DNA of 64,000 nucleotides from Shimia isoporae (GTDB lineage Bacteria; Pseudomonadota; Alphaproteobacteria; Rhodobacterales; Rhodobacteraceae), in contig NZ_SMGR01000005.1 in assembly GCF_004346865.1 (NCBI RefSeq), positions 171,928-235,927 of the forward strand. Direction: 5' to 3'. Within the stretch, counting starts at the first letter, position 1, and the number at the start of each line of letters is the position of its first letter. The notes beneath the pieces are model-generated. The model was not told the origin of the DNA. It was given only the letters and a program-made list of their open reading frames with translations, and made no database searches. Position numbers and translations under genes: made by a program. Below, piece by piece: positions 63,908 to 64,000 of the stretch.

Positions 63908-64000
63908 GGCTCAGGACCCATTGATTTTCGCCGTGCGACATGATTCATCGCGCAAAAAACAAGCGGTGAACATGTCTGACCTTTTCTGGCTGAGCGACGA
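63908..64000. mobile_element. Left end of an IS5-family insertion sequence (continues past the window)
   Basis: From about 63908 the sequence starts GGCTCAGGACCCATTGA, which looks like an IS5-family terminal inverted repeat, preceded by CTAG-like bases. It is followed within 50 bases by the start of a transposase gene. The right end is outside the window, so the boundary is a best estimate. Confidence 0.6.
63972..64000 (+). CDS. IS5-family transposase, first residues only
   Basis: The frame opens MSDLFWLSD before the window ends. This is the characteristic N-terminus of IS5-family transposases common in Rhodobacterales and rhizobia. The rest of the gene is outside the window, so its integrity is unknown. 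Confidence 0.65.

Noticed and set aside
46894..64000. CRISPR array or prophage structural genes in the accessory region
   Set aside because: No regularly spaced repeat-spacer units and no capsid, tail, terminase or lysis genes were seen; the content is integrases, regulators and defence genes.

Overview
The window looks like the chromosome of a marine alphaproteobacterium of the Rhodobacterales (Roseobacter group). The clues are the arrangement hflK-hflC-DUF2065-degP, a full tad/cpa pilus cluster with Roseobacter-style Flp pilins, a bacterial phosphatidylcholine synthase, a yidC-MOSC-engB operon, and YcjX with its YcjF-like partner. Coding density is high up to about 46.9 kb. Beyond that the sequence becomes a mobile, defence-rich accessory region.

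Region 1 (1-8.2 kb) is housekeeping. It holds a periplasmic Do protease (cut by the left edge), the HflKC membrane complex, glutathione reductase and ribose-5-phosphate isomerase on the minus strand, then L-serine dehydratase (plus) facing a lytic transglycosylase (minus). Region 2 (8.5-21.8 kb) is one plus-strand tad (tight adherence) locus: four Flp pilin genes separated by hairpins, cpaB, cpaC, an OmpA-like lipoprotein, cpaE, cpaF, tadB, tadC, two TPR lipoproteins, a prepilin peptidase and an AAA ATPase. Together these encode pilin, leader peptidase, polar localiser, motor, inner-membrane platform, secretin and accessory lipoproteins. The minor pseudopilins TadE/F/G are not in the window.

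Region 3 (21.9-46.7 kb) is mixed core: a secreted Ntn-type amidase, an XRE regulator, YidD, TtcA, a GGDEF(degenerate)-EAL protein, YidC-MOSC-EngB, a 3-hydroxyisobutyrate-dehydrogenase-like enzyme, Pcs, Ogt, IleS, a truncated haemoglobin, a VIT-family transporter with YcjF/YcjX-like proteins, TruA, a glycosyltransferase, YgfZ, EF-P, an acidic protein with PopZ-like layout, TolC and a Pcm-family methyltransferase. Two intergenic regions here carry repeats with an exact 11-bp period.

Region 4 (46.9-64 kb) is two mobile blocks in tandem at a tRNA-Cys(GCA) gene. Island 1 (46968-54850) is bounded by a perfect 17-bp repeat of the tRNA 3' end. It carries a tyrosine integrase, a restriction-modification-like set (HNH nuclease with a probable C-terminal frameshift, XRE controller, large zinc-ribbon methyltransferase) and an orphan protein with family-A DNA-polymerase palm motifs flanked by a 20-bp direct repeat. 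Island 2 starts right after the second att copy. It has its own integrase, two small excisionase-like proteins, a CI-like repressor with an operator palindrome, a type III-like Mod/Res pair and a HipBA module with four regularly spaced operators. It then runs into the end of an IS5-family element at the right edge.

All functional calls rest on motifs read by eye in translated sequence. No database search or structure prediction was run.
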